A stretch of DNA of 64,000 nucleotides, taken from positions 124,001-188,000 of the forward strand of contig JAFISE010000019.1 of assembly GCA_022560025.1 (NCBI GenBank), in the 5' to 3' direction. Below are positions 12,557 to 25,112 of the stretch, one piece after another. A program made the translations under genes and the position numbers. The DNA comes from Stagonosporopsis chrysanthemi. Its lineage: Eukaryota; Ascomycota; Dothideomycetes; Pleosporales; Didymellaceae. Numbering within the stretch: the first letter of the stretch is position 1; every line of letters begins with the position of its first letter. The notes beneath the pieces were generated by a model, which saw only the letters and a list, made by a program, of their open reading frames with translations, had not been told where the DNA came from and ran no database searches.

Positions 12557-13645
12557 CTACTTAGAGGGACTTTCTGGTGTCTCATCATCCGATCCATATA
12601 TGTCCCTCATCCACGTCTCGTCCAGGTCTTCATCTTCATCTTCTTCACTAGCCCCCACGACGTCCGGGAGATTCGCTTTCTTTACCCGCTTCGGCTTGAA
12701 CATGGCCGTGATCTCGTCTTCGCCATAAGTGCGCAGGCTGAGCTCTTTCATTAGGGTGGACCACTTTAGAGATGTGCGGCAGCCTGGACACGAGCCTTCC
12801 ATAGGGATCATAGCGCCTTCTGAATTGTCGTCTTCGAAGAGAAATCGCTTCGACAGGCACGTCAGATGAGAGACGGTATTGCACGCTTCGACCGGGCAGA
12901 CGACGACCATGCTGGATAAGCTGTCTGCACTCTTCTTGCAGACCCCACACGAATGTCCAGATTCCTGCAACCTCTTTATCGACTTCTCGACATACGGTTT
13001 GCAATCCTCATACGCAACGGGAATGTTCCGTATCATGTCTGGGATGTAATGCGAGCCGACTTCGGCCCATATCTCCGGCGCAAGCTTCGGCAATTCAGCA
13101 GGAGTGACCTGAATAGTTACACTTTCTCTCAACCTCTGTGCCATCTTCGCAGCATATCTTTCCCACTGCTTGAAAACATCCGTTGCAAAGAATCGCAGAT
13201 GCAGCGGCCACCGCCTGAAGCTGTCCACTCCAAGCAGATGATGTAAGTTCTTCAACCTCGCTTCAAGTGACATGGGCGGTCGTTTGCGTCGCCCAGTTGC
13301 GACAGGTGCCGCTTTCTTCCCCTTCTGCAGCTCTACCGCCCGGGCGTCTCTAACGTCCCGTTGGATGTGTCTGGTCATATGTGTGTTCTGCCAGGCCCAT
13401 TCAAATTGCAAGGCAGCAAAGTGCGACGGAAATCCAGTCACAACGCACGTCATTTCCCACGGCCGTTTCCCCTGCATTGCGGTCCGTTTGGCGCCGCCCT
13501 TGCTCGTGCCATTGTGTTGGCCAAGGCGGCGAGCAGGGTTAGGTGTGCTGCCAATGTAGTAAGATTTGCGGTTCTGTGAGCGCAAGAGATAGCAGCAGTA
13601 GAAGGCCGGGATGGGTTTGCTCTCGATTTTGAGCAATTCGGCCAT
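12557..13645 (-). CDS. SLX1: Structure-specific endonuclease subunit SLX1
   Basis: A single exon of 362 residues. SLX1 is the nuclease subunit of the SLX1-SLX4 complex, which cuts branched DNA such as 5' flaps and Holliday junctions in the nucleus. The N-terminal GIY-YIG domain is clear: FYCCYLLRSQNRKSYYIGS, then PARRLGQHNG with the catalytic arginine, and ALQFEWAWQN with the catalytic glutamate. A C-terminal RING/PHD-like zinc finger (CGVCKKS...CPVEACNTVSHLTCL...CPGC) follows after about residue 230. The tail is acidic. Its stop codon lies 46 bases beyond the end of the convergent thioredoxin-fold gene. Confidence 0.95.
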   Translation of the reverse strand: MAELLKIESKPIPAFYCCYLLRSQNRKSYYIGSTPNPARRLGQHNGTSKGGAKRTAMQGKRPWEMTCVVTGFPSHFAALQFEWAWQNTHMTRHIQRDVRDARAVELQKGKKAAPVATGRRKRPPMSLEARLKNLHHLLGVDSFRRWPLHLRFFATDVFKQWERYAAKMAQRLRESVTIQVTPAELPKLAPEIWAEVGSHYIPDMIRNIPVAYEDCKPYVEKSIKRLQESGHSCGVCKKSADSLSSMVVVCPVEACNTVSHLTCLSKRFLFEDDNSEGAMIPMEGSCPGCRTSLKWSTLMKELSLRTYGEDEITAMFKPKRVKKANLPDVVGASEEDEDEDLDETWMRDIYGSDDETPESPSK

Positions 13646-14735
13646 GTCTTGATCGTGAATCGATGTGCTGGTGTTGTTGTTGATCGGTCGCCTAATGCGG
13701 ACATGCAGCTGCTGGGATTGAAGGATGGCCCTGCTGATTGGCTGAGGCGAGAGGCTCGCGAACGTCGAGAGCGGACACCAACGGGCACCCTTGCTGCTGC
13801 TGACCTCAGGTCAGTGTTGGCACGGCGGTCGAGAGCGCGGTGCAGATGTGACATGAGACCATGAATCAGATTTTTCCCCCAGTGGTTCTACAGGCTGGAG
13901 GGGGTTTGGAGCGTTGTGAGTTGGCACTGTGCAGTGCAGCAGAGTGGCGAATATGTTCCGTCTGGAGTTTTTGAAGACGCGGGCCGGGGAAAGAAACCTC
14001 GTTACGCATCAAAGAGAATCGAGGTGAAAAGCGGGATATTATCCCGTGTCGACGCCGTGGGTGTAGGGGACGCTGGGCCACCCACAAGCTAAAGTAACAG
14101 CAGAGATGGAGGTATGGTGTGTGTAGTGCAGCGCTGCGCCAATCGGCAACTACAGCTCTGCGAGTTGGCAACAACCACCTTCACATGGCATCGTCCAGGT
14201 TTCGAGTATACGCAACAATGGTTCTGCGGCAGTTTTATCGCGTCAGACCACAGTAAAGTTTCGAAGGAAGACGTGTCCCGCATGCGTTCATTTGTGACTA
14301 GAGTCATCCTGACAGGGCCATGCTCCGTCCGCATGTTCTTTGGTTCCAGTACACTAGTGCATCGCACCTACGCTCTCGCCCGGCTTTCCCCAAGTCGCTA
14401 CTCGCCCATTTCCTCCTCTCCTTCACACATCCCCCGCCCTTCAGTCGGCACCGCTACCACGCTGCTCGACGACCGTTCGCGGCGCATGCAGCTATCCGAG
14501 AGCTTCCACGTGCTCTTTTCCGCCGACCTTCGATTGCAATAACGGATATCCGGTCAAAGGCAGGAGCTGTCTGTCGGTCTCATGCCTGCAGCAGATATCT
14601 CCCCACGATAGCGCCCACTCCCACCCAAAAGCGCCTCTCGAACGATCGCGGCACCTTGCACAACACCTGGCTGGTCACAATAAATTGAAAAACTGCTGTT
14701 GTCGGCAAGAGCACTGCGTGCATCACGAGACAGCC
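13646..14735. other. Divergent intergenic region SLX1 / KDM5
   Basis: About 1.1 kb separates the start of SLX1 (minus) from the start of the KDM5 gene (plus). It should hold both promoters and a long leader for KDM5. Short frames on both strands show no recognisable domain. Confidence 0.5.
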
Positions 14736-17700
14736 ATGGTCGACTTTATGCCGCCCGGTGGACCGCCGACCGGCGCAACGATAACGACGTTCAGAGTCGC
14801 CACAGACGGCAATGTCTCTGAAGGGAGCAATGCACGATCACGCATGGGCGGCGCTGCGGCTTCTGCGAATAGCGCGCAGCCGAACGCGAATACAATTCCC
14901 TTGAGCGCGCGCAAGTCGGCACCGCTGGATTTGTCGACTGTCGAGCGCAGGGGACACAATGCGCCAAACAACCTACCGCCCAAGACCCAGCGCATGTTCG
15001 GCCTGCAAGAAGCTCCTACATATAGGCCAACCGCAGAGCAATTCAAGGATCCGTTGGCGTACATGCAGAGCATACACGAAGAGGCGCAACAGTATGGTAT
15101 TGTTAAGATTGTTCCCCCCGAAACATGGAATCCACCCTTCGCCGTCGACACCGAGCGCTTCCACTTTCGCACCCGTCGACAAGAGCTGAACTCGGTCGAA
15201 GGCGGCACACGCGCCAACCTGAACTACCTCGACCAGCTGGCCAAATTCCACAAGCAACATGGTCACAGCCTCACTCGTTTCCCGAGTGTCGACAAGCGCC
15301 CACTTGATCTGTACAAATTGAAGAAGGCCGTTGAGACTAGAGGTGGCTTCGAGCGTGTCTGCAAGCAGAAGAAATGGGCTGAAATTGGACGTGATCTTGG
15401 CTACAGCGGCAAGATCATGTCATCGCTCTCCACATCGTTGAAAAATTCCTACCAGAAATGGCTGCATCCGTATGAAGAGTACCTGCGAGTCGTAAAGCCC
15501 GGTGTACAGCAGATGCTCGAGGTTGAGCATGGCGGCCCTTTTACGCCATCGCCCGCGCATTCGCCGCTGAAGAAATCGGCGCAAGAGACACCTCCAGCGA
15601 ACGCTCTTGGTTCGCCTACGATTCGGGCGTCTGCAGCTTTGAACGCATCTTTGCATGATGATGCTGTACCCGCACCAACGGAGCTGCCGCGGCCAGCAAT
15701 GTCATCAGGCTTCACAGCCGTGAACGCGGGAAGTTTCACACCAGTGAACGGAAACTCAGCGCCCGTGCCCGTTGCTACGCCTGCTAGCAACTCGTTTTCT
15801 GCAGTGAATACACCGACCGGACTGCATAGAGATCTGATTGACTCTCGCACATCAACGCCCCTGCGCAATGGCGACAGTCCTATGCTCTCAGCTCACAATA
15901 CACCGGACTTGAGGCCAACTGCACATGGACTGACGCCATTGTCCAACGGACATGCGTTCAACCAATTGAAGCGCGCCTTGTCCCAAGATGGCGAGAGTAG
16001 CATGAACGAAGACGCCGATGAAGCGAGCGGCCGTCGCAGCAAACGGCTGCGAAAAGGTAAGCACACAACCTGCATGAAGGCTATGCGGCGCCATTTCGCT
16101 TAGAGCACCCTTGCCATGGCGCTGCGAGCTTATTGTGTGGCACCCTTTAGCTGACAAAACGACCTGCAGACGCGCCTACTGTAGCCGGCTCGCACATGAC
16201 GCAGCCTCGCCAGTCAACCCCTGGCAACAATAACCCACGTGTGCGCCCTGCCGAAGAGCGCCCAGGCGATGTATGTAATCAGACCACTGCTGTGCTAAAG
16301 TTCAAGGCTGACCATCGTAGCGTTGTGAGACCTGTGGTACAGACAGCGACCCGACAAATATCCTGCTGTGTGACAGCTGCGACAACGGCTACCACGGGCA
16401 TTGCCTCGACCCGCCAATTCGAGGTGTCCCGACGCACGATTGGCACTGTCCAAGATGTCTCGTGGGCACGGGCGAGTTTGGTTTCGAGGAAGGCGGCGTA
16501 TACTCGCTGAAGCAGTTCCAAGAGAAGGCTCAGAGTTTCAAGCAAGCTCACTTTGCTGGCAAGACCGCCTTTGATCCCATCACAAACGCACACAAGCAAC
16601 CAACCGAGGACGATATCGAGAAGGAGTTCTGGCGCCTCGTCGAGAACCTCACAGAGACTGTTGAAGTTGAATACGGAGCTGATGTCCATACAACAACACA
16701 CGGAAGTGGTTTCCCAACCATCGAACGCAACCCGCGAGATCCATACTCGACCGATCCGTGGAATTTGAACATCCTGCCTTACGCGCCAGACTCTCTCTTC
16801 AGACACATCAAGTCAGACATCTCAGGAATGACAGTTCCGTGGCTGTATGTTGGTATGGTTTTCTCTACATTCTGCTGGCACGCGGAAGACCACTACACCT
16901 ACTCAGCAAACTACCAGCATTTCGGCGCTACCAAGACCTGGTATGGCATTCCCGCTGAGGATGTTGGTAAGTTCGAAAAGGCAATGCGGGAGGCTGTTCC
17001 GGAGCTGTTCGAAACTCAACCAGATCTTTTGTTCCAGCTCGTGACCCTTTTGACACCCGAGCAACTGAAGAAGGCTGGCGTGAGGGTTTATGCGATCGAT
17101 CAACGAGCGGGCGAATTTGTCGTCACCTTTCCACAAGCTTACCATGCCGGCTTCAACCACGGCTTCAATTTCAACGAGGCCGTCAACTTCGCGCCAAGCG
17201 ACTGGGAGCCTTTCGGCGAACACGGTGTTCTCCGTCTGCAGGAGTATCGGCGACAACCATGTTTCTCTCACGATGAATTGCTCCTGGCAGCAGCAGGGCG
17301 CAAAGACACAACAATCAAGACGGCAAAATGGCTGGGTCCGGCCCTCGATCGAATGCGCGCTCGTGAGGAAGCGTTGCGTGCATCCTTCCTCGAGTTGCAT
17401 ACCGTTACGCCTCATCAGTGTAAGATTGACGGCAGCCTAGGCCCACCCCAATATAGGTCGGTCCAGTGTCAAGTGGGGCCCATTGTGGACGATACTGATC
17501 TGCACGAGGAAGAGCTGATATGTTCCTTTTGCAAAGCATATTGTTATCTGTCCCGATTCAATTGCCACAACACCAAGAAGGTCATGTGTCTGCACCATGG
17601 GGGCGGAATCGAGTGCTGTACGTCTGCCACAATGGATGAGCGCTACATGGGCGAGCGCGGCGAGCATAGCCTTGTATATCGTATGACCAGCGATGCCATC

Positions 17701-19938
17701 AGATCTGTTGTCCAAAAGGTTACGGATAAAGCAGGTCTACCAGACGCCTGGGAAGCAAAGTTAGAAGCTTTAATGGCAGAAGGTCCTCAGCCGCAGTTGA
17801 AAGTGTTGCGCACTCTCCTGCACGAGGGCGAAAAGATCGACTGGGAACTTCCTGGGCTACCAGATCTCAAGGAATTTGTCGAGAAATGTACTGAGGTTGC
17901 AGAGGAAGCCATCGCCTACATCACTCGCAAGCAGCAGGCTCGCCAGAAAAATGCCCGAACCGGAAGGGGTAGAGGCACCAACAAGGGAGCAGCAGCAGAA
18001 GCCGAAGACAAGGACCGCGAGTATCGCAGCATGGAGAACATACAGAAGCTTCTCACAAAAGCGAAGGGTCTTGGCTTCGACTGTCCAGAGATCACCGCAC
18101 TGCGCGAACGTGCACAGAGCATCGCTGAGTTCCAGGACAAAGCACGTATTGCCCTTCGCGATCACCCTAACCAGCAAAGCATCAACCGTCTTGATGAGCT
18201 GCTCGAGGAGGGCAAGTCGTTCAATGTGGACGTGCCAGAGCTGGAGTCTCTAGAGAAGGTTGTCCAGCAGCTCAAGTGGCTACGCGAGTGCGACGAGTTC
18301 AAGTACAAGCCTGCTACGACCCTTCATGAGGTCGGCGAGCTCATTAATCGTGGTGTCGATCTTGGCGTCCCTGAGAACCATCCTGAGATCCAGTTCCTGC
18401 AAGGCAAGAAGGAGCAGGGTGAATTCTGGGAGACCAAGGCCAAGGAGTTGATGGCTGTTGAGAACGTCCATTACCAGCAGCTAGATGCGCTGTCCAAACA
18501 AGCCGCCAGCTTGCCAGTCACACAGGAAACTCGCGCCGCCGTGGACGCAATACTCAAGAAGCAGCGCGATGCTCAAGATCTCATCATGTCGTTGTACGAG
18601 AGGAGCAAGAATCCTGACTTCCGTCAACGACCGACTTACAAGGAGGTGCGAGATGCTATGGAGGCATTGAGCGCTCTCAACAGCAAGCCTGCGGGTACTA
18701 TTGATCTTGAGAAGGAGCAGAAGCGACACGAGGACTGGATGCGTCGTGGCAAGAAGCTCTTCGGCAAAGCCAATGCGCCCCTTCACATTCTCCACCAACA
18801 CATGAAAGCAGTGGATGAGCGCAATCGGTCTTGCTTTGATCTGTCTGATCAACCACGCATGCCTGTGGAGCCTGCTTCCCGTGAGGCTAGTCCTATGGAC
18901 GGAGAAGAAGTGGATGGCTCTGGTTCCAGTCGTGACGTGTTCTGCATCTGCCGAAGGCCTGAAGCCGGTATGATGATTGAGTGTGAGCTCTGTCACGAAT
19001 GGTGAGTCTGACCCTATCATTTAAAGACATCAGTACTAATTGTTATCAGGTATCACGGGAAGTGTCTGAAGATTGCGCGCGGCAAGGTAAAGGAGGACGA
19101 CAAATACACCTGCCCTATCTGTGACCACCGCGTCAAGATTCCACGCGATGCAACTCGTCCTAAACTCGAAGACTTGATGGCGTGGCAGGATGAACTACCG
19201 AACCTGCCGTTCCAGCCTGAAGAAGAGGGGACGCTCGATTCTATCATCGACCATGGTACCAAGTTCCGCGAATACGTGCAACAATACATCAACCCGCTGA
19301 TGTCTAGCCCTGACGAGCTCACTACCCAGCGCTTCTATCTGCGCAAGCTTGAGGGTGCTGATATACTTCTTACAGAGGAGATCAATTTCTTCCGCCAGGA
19401 ACTGCACAAATGGGCGCCCGTGGCGCCTAACCCTCCGCCTATCTTGCAAGTGTCATTGTCGACGCGCAAACCTCGACCTACGAAGCAACAGAAGCTCATG
19501 AACCAGCTTGGCATCTCGAACCCAGACGATCTGCCACCACATCTGCGTACAAAGAATCATCCAGTCAAGCGCAAGGATGGAGAGCCGATGAGGCCTCAAG
19601 GCCTCAACTCGACGGCCGACTCGTCACACACGCCTCCAGGTGACCCTCGTCGCGAGCCAGGCGAGAATGAGTTCTTCAACTCGAACACAACATCGGCGTA
19701 CAACAACTCACCAACCTTTGCCACCAACGCCCCACTCAACTTTGGAGGCAGCTCCTCTGTTGCCCCTCTCGATCCAGGCCTTTTTGAAAGCACTGCACAG
19801 GTGCCGACTAGTCCTATGCAGGAGCTTTTCAAGAGCTCGGGCAACGGACAGGAGATGTTTGGTGAGGCCATGGAGATGGGCGGTGGCCAGGCGGAGGAAG
19901 CTCTGGCTGTTACAGAAGGCAACGGCTACCTGGACTAG
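14736..19938 (+). CDS. kdmB: KDM5/JARID1-type histone H3K4 demethylase
   Basis: Four exons (14736-16056, 16170-16270, 16321-19001, 19050-19938) give 1663 residues. Domains in order are JmjN (about 90-130), ARID DNA-binding (about 150-245), PHD1 (475-525, CETCGTDSDPTNILLCDSCD), JmjC (about 590-760), C5HC2 zinc finger, a long PLU-1 helical region, and PHD2 (about 1347-1400) spanning the last intron. The Fe(II) ligands are present: His661 and Glu663 in CWHAEDHYTY, and His749 in YHAGFNHGFN. The enzyme should therefore be an active 2-oxoglutarate-dependent demethylase of H3K4me2/3. The Aspergillus member is called KdmB and affects secondary-metabolite genes; this one is assigned by architecture. 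An upstream non-ATG extension of the frame was ignored. Confidence 0.95.
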
Positions 19939-20427
19939 GTGTCCGCTGTCTTCAACCTGCCCGAGTCGTCTCCATTATCGGGTCTTACGAAAGGGACATG
20001 ATACCCTCGTCCAGCGTTCGACGAGTCTGTACAACATGCCCTTCCTCCCTTCGACCAAGCACTACTTTTACCTGTTGCATATGTATTCGACGTGTTCATT
20101 CCGGGGGTAGTATTACGGATTATGATGGATGCTCGACGGCTGTTGTATGTCAAGTGTGTCCTGTTTGTCGCATTCGAACGGTGTTATGGGACAATGGGGC
20201 GGCTAGAGCCGAGATACCCACTGAAAAGGCGTAATATGTAGTTTTTTGTTATTCACTGCCAAGTAATGGATGATCCGTGAAAGCTTTGGGGTCAGCGACT
20301 TGATAAGGTGATGTGTTGACCTTACGCGGTGCGCAGTCAGGTGGAGTGGGTCCGTGTGCTTGGCAGCCTTCGAAAAAGATGGAGAGACACCGAGGTGACC
20401 TACTACGACTCCGGACGACATCTCACA
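19939..20427. other. Intergenic, KDM5 3' UTR and OXA1 promoter
   Basis: About 490 bases between two plus-strand genes. I see no coding signal or repeat. Confidence 0.45.
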
Positions 20428-22396
20428 ATGCTGCCAAGCAGAGGGCTGCGGCCCACCCAGATCGCTCCGTTGAGTTCGCGACAGTCGACATATATCTCTA
20501 CCAATGCTTCGAGAAAGGTGCGTGTCCACTGACGGTTGGGAATCACTCCGCAGGCACTCCCGCCTCCGCAGGCCGCCGCGCAGCTTCGGCAGCCGTGCAA
20601 TTGCATGCGCCCACACCGGCGACGCAGTCATTGCTGCTTTGTATTTGGCACGCCTGCTGACTTGGACGCCTGCAGTTCTCTTCGCTCCCTCGGACCGCCC
20701 GCCTCTCGCCCTCATCGCGCACACGCCCGCTGTCTGCTCAATGGAGGAGGACAGCTGCCGGCGCAAACCCGCACATGGTCCTGAACGCATCGTCTGTCCG
20801 CTACGGATCATGGTATGCGCCATGGAGCTGGGGCCGCTCCAGCACGCCAGGCGCTCCGACCGAAACAGTAGCCATCGCCGAGTTCTCGAACACGCCCCCG
20901 CCAGGTGCACCAGCGCCCACCCCCACACCCGTCTTCGAGCCAGAGGTCACCACTGCTACCCCCGAGATTGCGCCCGCAGGCATCGACAAGGCTGCCGTTA
21001 CCGAGAGCGGCATCACACCGGCTGAGGATTCCTCGTCGACGCTCGATGCGCAGACGATCGACGAGCTCCTTGGCCAGGCGCCCGTGAAGGATGTCGTCCC
21101 CAAGGCCGAGATCGATCCTACCCAACTCATCGACCACACCGGACAGCTCGCGGAGCTCGGACTGGACTACGGCTACGGCATCACGACCACCTTCGAGAGG
21201 CTGCTCGAGACAATCTACCTTCAGACGGGCTGGGGCTGGGCAGGAACCATCATGGCAGCCACTGTTGTCGTGCGTAGCGGCATGTTCGTCTTCCAGGCTC
21301 TCAGTTCGGACAAGATGGCTGGAATGGCTGCTTTGAAGCCACTGACTGGGCCGTTGCAGGAGAAGCTGAATGCCGCTATCGCTGCTGGCGACAAGCAGAA
21401 GGCGGATTTGTACAGGATGCAGCAGGCAGCCGTCATGAAGCCTCACTACGGCGGCATGGGCTGGATGATGGGTTTCACCGTCGTTCAGGGTGTTGTCGGT
21501 TTCAGTGCCTTCCGATGTCTCCGAGCTATGGGCGAGTTGCCGGTGCCTGGAATGGTGAGCGACGGCTTTTTGTGGTTCAGTGATCTGAGCGTACGGGACC
21601 CCTACTTCATTCTGCCAGCTACCACCACGTTTATCATGTACAAGATCTTCAAGGTACGTCACATTCATGCACATCCACGTTTGAGCTTAGCTGACCTTCT
21701 GACCAGAGCGGTGGCGAGACTGGTGTCGCCGACGCAACAGCAGAGGCTGCCTCGCGCCGCAAGCTCATGACCGGTATGGCTTTCTTCATCGGTTTGATTA
21801 CTGCATTCCAGGCCTCCGCTCTGCAACTCTACTTCTTGGTATCTGGTATCCTGGGTGCCGGTACTGGGTACATGCTCAAGCAGAATGGCTTTAGACGTTT
21901 TATCCGCATCCGCGAGCTCCCAACCCCGGAGAGCAACGAGGTCTTTTCCAAGGTCATCAAGGGTGAGCTCAAGCTCAAGGACATCAAGGGTCCTGATGGC
22001 AAGATCCGCTACTCGCCTCCGTCTCTGCCCAAGTCTAGTCTCGGACCCACACGCCGCAACGCTACCCTTGCAGGCGGCGCCATCAAGATCAAGGAGGGCA
22101 CTGCACTGCCGCTCCACTTGCGTCCCGAGCAGCCCAAGGTGGACAAGGAGTTCCCCGACCGTGACCACGACTTCGATGAGGGCCCCAAGGGCAGTCTGAG
22201 CGAGAAGATGGACTACTACCGCCGCAACTACAAGATGGCGTATGTCAAGCGCAGGATGGGCGACGGCATGAGGGGCATGATGCAGAGGGCTGGGTACGAT
22301 GTCGGCAACAACCTCAGCAGGGAGGAGGAGAAGAGGAAGAGGAAGGCAGAGCAGTACGAGATTGAGAGGCGAAGGCGGTTTGAGAACCGGAGGTAA
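20428..22396 (+). CDS. OXA1: Mitochondrial inner-membrane insertase OXA1
   Basis: Three exons (20428-20517, 20676-21653, 21707-22396) give 585 residues. OXA1 inserts mitochondrially made and some imported proteins into the inner membrane. The first exon and the start of the second are Arg/Ser-rich and lack acidic residues, as a mitochondrial presequence should. The YidC/Oxa1 core runs from about residue 200 (TFERLLETIYLQTGWGWAG) through several membrane segments. It includes the amphipathic loop PLQEKLNAAIAAGDKQKADL and a final hairpin in exon 3. The C-terminus ends in a very basic helix (EEEKRKRKAEQYEIERRRRF), which in yeast Oxa1 binds mitoribosomes. The first intron is 158 bases, longer than most here. 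Other acceptors inside it break the frame, so I chose the one at 20675. Confidence 0.92.
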
Positions 22397-22633
22397 GGGA
22401 TTGATTGGAACTGTACAATATTGCATGTTTGGGGTTATATCACGGACACCAGCATATCCAAGGCGGACTTGTACTCGTAGATTCCTGTACAGATACTTGG
22501 ACGCAAACGCCGTCTCATTTGTTGTTGTCACTCCAGATACACTTGTTCTGGTAAAAAGATACCCCCCAACCATCAACCAAACGCCTCGATCGCGGCTCGC
22601 TCGCTGATCCCCCCCACTCGCACCCTGTCTATT

Positions 22634-23165
22634 TTACTCCAAAGCAGTGTACATATCCAACTCCTGGCCATTCCTCCTCCGTCTCTCCACGGGGTCAGCG
22701 CGCATCTCAACACCAGGGCCGACCCTTCTCGTGTCGCTGCGTCCAGAAGGAAAAATCTACACCACGTCAGCCCCCGGTCGCGCTTCACACACCTGCTCAC
22801 CCCCCATCCATCCATCCATCCATTCATCCATCAACACAACCCAACACGACACAACCCAACACGACACAACGTACCTTGGTGCCGCTCCAGCCCAGCCTAA
22901 ACGCGGCCTCATTCGCAACCAGCTCGCCGAACCCCAGCATCAGCCCGTTCACAAACGGCAGCAGCAGGTTGATGGCGGCGCCGCGCAGCAGCCCCCACAG
23001 CGTCGGCGGCGCGTACAGGATCAGCGGCGAGGAGCTCCTGCGCGGCGACGGCGAGACCTCGGCCGACTCGTAGTTCTCGCTGTCGGACGGGAAGGTCGTG
23101 GTCGAGGCGTCCATGCCGCCTGCGGCTGAGGGGTCCGTGGGGAGGATGTCGAGGGGGTCCGACAT
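22634..23165 (-). CDS. MIM1: MIM1, mitochondrial outer-membrane import subunit
   Basis: Two exons (23165-22875, 22756-22634) encode 137 residues, the normal size for fungal Mim1. Mim1 oligomerises in the outer mitochondrial membrane and helps insert alpha-helical outer-membrane proteins and assemble the TOM complex. The single membrane helix lies in LWGLLRGAAINLLLPFVNG, followed by LMLGFGELVANEAAFRLGWSG. This Gly-rich transmembrane segment is the family hallmark. Exon 2 adds IFPSGRSDTRRVGPGVEM and a basic end. The N-terminus is acidic and Ser-rich, facing the cytosol. The intron (118 bases) holds direct repeats of a CGACACAACCCAA-like unit and CCAT repeats. The gene is convergent with OXA1, another membrane-protein insertase. 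Confidence 0.87.
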
Positions 23166-23701
23166 TGTGTGTGAGGGCGGTGGGTGTGCAGCGCGGGGGG
23201 TGGGCGGTTGGGTGAATTGCAACTGTGTGACGGCCGCGTTGGCTGTGGCAGGGCCGGGCGAGGGGTGTTGACGTGTTGACGTGTGGATCCGCTGCCGAGG
23301 TTGCGGCGGGAGGTGCGAAGTGGTGGTTTGCTACTGAGCTTCTGAGCGATCGTCGGGTCTTGGCGGCGGGAGAGCTTGGATGCTGTATGCAGCGGCGGTT
23401 ACGGCGACATGGGTGCTTTGCGGCGCAGTTGGGAGTCTTGGAGGGTTTTGTGTTTGAATTCTCAGTCGGGGTATCTGTAGCGCTCGGGATCTTGTGAAAT
23501 GCTGCTCACCAATCGCTCGTGATTCACACGCCAGTCGAAGATTGTTTGTTTGCGCCTTCTGCCAGGTACACGCTACATAACGTCAGCGCTGCCGCCTTCG
23601 CGACCCCACTGCGCCCATTGGAGCTCCACGAGACTGCATCACCCACATTTGCCCTTGCAACCATTCCTCTCACTGCTTTCTATATCACACGCGTTCTTGT
23701 C
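23166..23701. other. Divergent intergenic region MIM1 / SHP1
   Basis: About 540 bases between two divergent starts; it probably contains both promoters. No other feature is visible. Confidence 0.45.
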
Positions 23702-25112
23702 ATGTCTTCAGGTGCCCCCGCCAACCGCGACGACCAGATTGCACAGCTTGCAGGCCTGACCGGCGTGGCTCCAGCGGAGGCAGGTGCATCGAAGGCCCTA
23801 GAACCCGGAGCTCCCGTACTGACCACGCCCAGGCCGAACGGTACCTCGACGCAGCGAACGGCGATCTCCAAGTTGCAGCCGAACTCTTCTACGAACAGAC
23901 AGCCGAGCAGGACCAAGCTTCAGACGCGGAAATGGCAGGCGACGACCGGACAACAGACCCTACCCCAAGCCAGCCCCAGCAGCCCGTGCCCGGCGGCGGC
24001 CGCACCCTGGGAGGCGCATATGTGCCGCCAACCGAGGCGTCGTCGTCGTCGTCGGCGTCGGCCTCGCGACAGCAGTCCACACAGCGACAGGCGCCGCAGC
24101 AGCGAGGCGTGGCGGGGTTGAGGACGCTCAAGGACCTGTCTTCTGGTGGCGGAGGTGGACACGGACACGCCCATGACGATGACGACGACGACTCGGACGA
24201 CAAGGACGACGAGAACCAGGACTTCTTTGCCGGAGGAGAGAAGTCGGGGCTCGCCGTGCAGAATCCCAACCAGGCTCCTCGCGATCACATTAACAATATC
24301 CTCAAGAGGGCGCGCCAGTGAGTCGAGTCTTGCAACGCTTGACAGATGTGAGGCTGACATGGCACAGAAACGCTCCTAGACCTGGCGGAGACGACGAGCG
24401 ACCCACCTCACGCTTCACGGGCAGCGGCATGACACTCGGCGGCGACGACGCTCCCTCGCGACAGATTCCAGACCCCAACGCCACCCAGTCTGCACCGCAG
24501 CCACGTGCTCACCGCGAGCTTCACCTCTGGCGCGATGGCTTCTCGGTCGACGATGGAGCTCTCTTCCGCTACGACGACCCCGCGAACGCACGCACATTAG
24601 AGATGATCAACACCGGCCATGCGCCGCTCCACATCTTGAATGTTGAGCACGGACAAGAGGTCGACGTCGAGGTGCATGCACACAAGGACGAGGACTACAA
24701 GCAGCCAAAGAAGAAGTACGTTCCCTTTGGTGGCTCTGGCCAGCGCCTCGGCAGCCCGACGCCAGGTGCGAGCACATCAGCTGCGCCTCCTGCAGCCTCT
24801 ACAGCCTCGTCAGGAACGACAGCCGCCTCAGCCTCGACCGGCTCTGCGCAACCCACCGTTGACGTCGACGCCTCCGCCCCTACGGTGACACTGCAGATTC
24901 GCCTTGGCGATGGCACACGCATGCAGTCGCGCTTCAATACCACCCATACAATCGGCGATGTCTATGCTTTCGTGGACCGTGCCAGCACCAACGGCCGTGC
25001 ATATGCTCTGATGACGACGTTCCCGTCGAAGGAGCTGTCAGACAAGGGCCAGGTTTTGGGCGATATGGCAGAATTCAAGCGCGGAGGTGTCGTCGTGCAG
25101 AAATGGACATAG
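23702..25112 (+). CDS. SHP1: UBX-domain Cdc48/p97 cofactor Shp1/p47
   Basis: Three exons (23702-23779, 23833-24317, 24368-25112) give 435 residues, close to yeast Shp1. The protein recruits Cdc48 to ubiquitylated and membrane-fusion substrates. The UBA domain is at about 8-45 (IAQLAGLTGVAPAEAERYLD), split by intron 1. A disordered Gly/Asp stretch follows, then an SEP domain near 235-300 (LHLWRDGFSVDDGALFRYDD) and a C-terminal UBX domain (about 359-434). Intron 1 restores the UBA frame only if it uses a GC donor (GAG|GCAGGT) with a normal CAG acceptor. Nearby GT donors either shift the frame or remove part of the UBA helix. The family assignment does not depend on that choice. Confidence 0.94.
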
